The notes under the pieces were generated by a model. That model had not been told where the DNA came from, did not search any database, and saw nothing but the letters and a program-made list of their open reading frames with translations. From the NCBI GenBank assembly GCA_964393335.1, contig CAYMTN010000285.1, positions 1 through 6,254 on the forward strand: a stretch of DNA of 6,254 bases, written 5' to 3'. Shown here piece by piece: positions 5,649-6,254 of this stretch (within the stretch, counting starts at the first letter, position 1; each line of letters begins with the position of its first letter). Both the position numbers and the translations under genes were made by a program. The DNA is from CAYMTN01 sp964393335. Lineage in GTDB: Bacteria; Chloroflexota; Anaerolineae; Aggregatilineales; Aggregatilineaceae.

Positions 5649-5678
5649 TTGCCAAATTCCTTGAATCTGAAGTATTGT
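5649..5678 (+). promoter_or_regulatory. Candidate promoter for the SIS-domain gene
   Basis: TTGCCA (5649-5654, five of six matches to the -35 consensus) is followed after 18 nt by TATTGT (5673-5678, four of six matches to the -10). The stretch is strikingly AT-rich compared with the surrounding genes. The ATG at 5741 lies about 60 nt downstream. The -10 overlaps the left arm of an inverted repeat, as expected for repressor control. Confidence 0.4.
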
Positions 5679-5699
5679 GAATAGATGAATCATTCACAA
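5675..5699. promoter_or_regulatory. Operator-like inverted repeat
   Basis: TTGTGAAT (5675-5682) and ATTCACAA (5692-5699) form a perfect 8-bp inverted repeat with a 9-bp spacer. A second, overlapping palindrome TGAAT-C-ATTCA lies at 5686-5696, and a further TCACAA half-site is at 5642-5647. The location, on top of and just after the candidate -10 of the SIS gene and upstream of the divergent small ORF, is typical of a transcription-factor site. The regulator family is not identified. Confidence 0.45.
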
Positions 5700-5740
5700 A
5701 CGAACCGTAATGCTCTTTTTACCAATAGGATTAAGGGACC

Positions 5741-6254
5741 ATGACTGATCGCTCCCCCATGCACCAGCAGATTGACACCCTGCCGCCGCTTGTACGCGAG
5801 ATCGCCAAACCGTTCGACGAATCCGCCCGCGCCACATTTGATTTTGAGCTGTGTACCGCGCTCAAACGTGTGTACCTGACCGGCTGCGGCGACAGTTACC
5901 ACGCACCGGCTGGCGCGGAACTGGCGTTTCACCAGCTCGCCAACGTGCCAACCCAGGCCATCAGCGCCTTGACCTTCAGCCGGTACGTCGTCGCGCACCT
6001 GCCGCAGACCGGACCCAAAACGAACCTGGTGATCGCCGTATCGGTGTCGGGCGTCGTCAGCCGGACGATTGAGGCGCTGCGGCTGGCACGCCAGGCGGGA
6101 GCCGTAGGCATCGCCCTGACCGGCACGCCGGGCGCGCCACTGGCCGAGTCCGCCGAAAAAGTGTTCCAGACGACGGTGCCGCCGCTGCCGGATGAACTGC
6201 GCGGCATGGTCGTGCCGGGCGTGCGCTCGTATCTCGCTTCGCAGATGGCGCTCT
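5741..6254 (+). CDS. SIS-domain protein (GlmS isomerase-domain-like), 3' end outside window
   Basis: The frame from ATG 5741 is open to the window end, giving 171 residues. SIS domains bind phosphosugars in isomerases, deaminases and sugar-responsive regulators. The signature is visible as YLTGCGDSYHAPAGAELAFH (45-64), the counterpart of the GTSYHA phosphosugar loop of glucosamine-6-phosphate synthase, and as VIAVSVSGVVSRTIEALRLA (97-116), the second loop with Ser101 and Ser103. MHQQIDTLPPLVREI at 7-21 resembles the lead-in to the GlmS isomerase half, without the glutaminase domain, so a sugar-phosphate isomerase or deglycase acting on a phosphosugar is likely. The ribosome binding site is AGGA (5727-5730) at 10 nt or AAGGGA (5733-5738) at 2 nt; a second in-frame ATG at 5759 has none. 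It has its own upstream control region and begins a new transcription unit. Confidence 0.88.
   Translation, partial: MTDRSPMHQQIDTLPPLVREIAKPFDESARATFDFELCTALKRVYLTGCGDSYHAPAGAELAFHQLANVPTQAISALTFSRYVVAHLPQTGPKTNLVIAVSVSGVVSRTIEALRLARQAGAVGIALTGTPGAPLAESAEKVFQTTVPPLPDELRGMVVPGVRSYLASQMAL

Noticed and set aside
5490..5693. A 67-residue minus-strand ORF with a hydrophobic N-terminus, suggesting a membrane microprotein
   Set aside because: The upstream half is translation of the AT-rich control region; the strong ribosome binding site at 5595-5601 places the start at 5588 or 5591.
5676..5698. CRP/FNR-type site from TGTGA and TCACA
   Set aside because: The half-sites are separated by 13 bp instead of the 6 bp expected for a CRP dimer, so it is described only as an unassigned inverted repeat.
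1..6254. tRNA or rRNA genes, CRISPR array, insertion sequence or phage module
   Set aside because: No cloverleaf-like segments, regular short repeats with spacers, transposase or terminal inverted repeats were seen on reading both strands.

Overview
The window is GC-rich DNA carrying a dense, almost entirely plus-strand gene run. The gene set (pseudouridine-5'-phosphate glycosidase, paired nucleoside hydrolases, PfkB sugar kinases, DinB/ClbS four-helix proteins, a SIS sugar isomerase-like protein), the short GTAGGGGCG intergenic repeats and the 100-N scaffold gap suggest a draft or metagenome-assembled genome. An environmental Chloroflexota (Anaerolineae-like) is my best guess. That placement is an inference from style and gene content; there is no marker gene here to prove it.

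Layout: (1) 1-420, C-terminal part of psuG. (2) 421-592, an intergenic stretch with a perfect 10-bp hairpin and a weak candidate promoter. (3) 593-1096, a DinB-like protein. (4) 1148-2086, a canonical nucleoside hydrolase with all catalytic motifs. (5) 2087-2209, a spacer with a 13-bp direct repeat and a small hairpin. (6) 2210-3046, a second, divergent nucleoside hydrolase cut off by an assembly gap. (7) 3047-3146, exactly 100 N. (8) 3147-3956, a PfkB/ribokinase-type kinase missing its N-terminus in the gap. (9) 4013-4957, a second PfkB-fold protein resembling the MAK32 type, with Asn in place of the catalytic Asp. (10) 4972-5451, a ClbS/DfsB-like DinB protein. (11) 5490-5588 on the minus strand, a 32-codon ORF that looks like an internally deleted DsrE/YedF-type gene. 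(12) An AT-rich divergent promoter region with an operator-like inverted repeat. (13) 5741 to the window end, a SIS-domain protein.

Functionally, 1-5451 reads as a nucleoside/ribose salvage cluster. PsuG splits pseudouridine 5'-phosphate into uracil and ribose 5-phosphate, nucleoside hydrolases release free ribose (or a related sugar) from nucleosides, and PfkB kinases can phosphorylate that sugar or the nucleoside. The SIS gene behind its own promoter begins a separate, probably sugar-phosphate-related, unit. Substrates cannot be assigned from sequence alone.

The points most worth a second look are the apparent in-frame deletion derivative of a DsrE/YedF-like gene, the loss of catalytic residues in one member of each enzyme pair, and the divergent operator region. 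I did not find convincing evidence for a wholly new multi-gene system.
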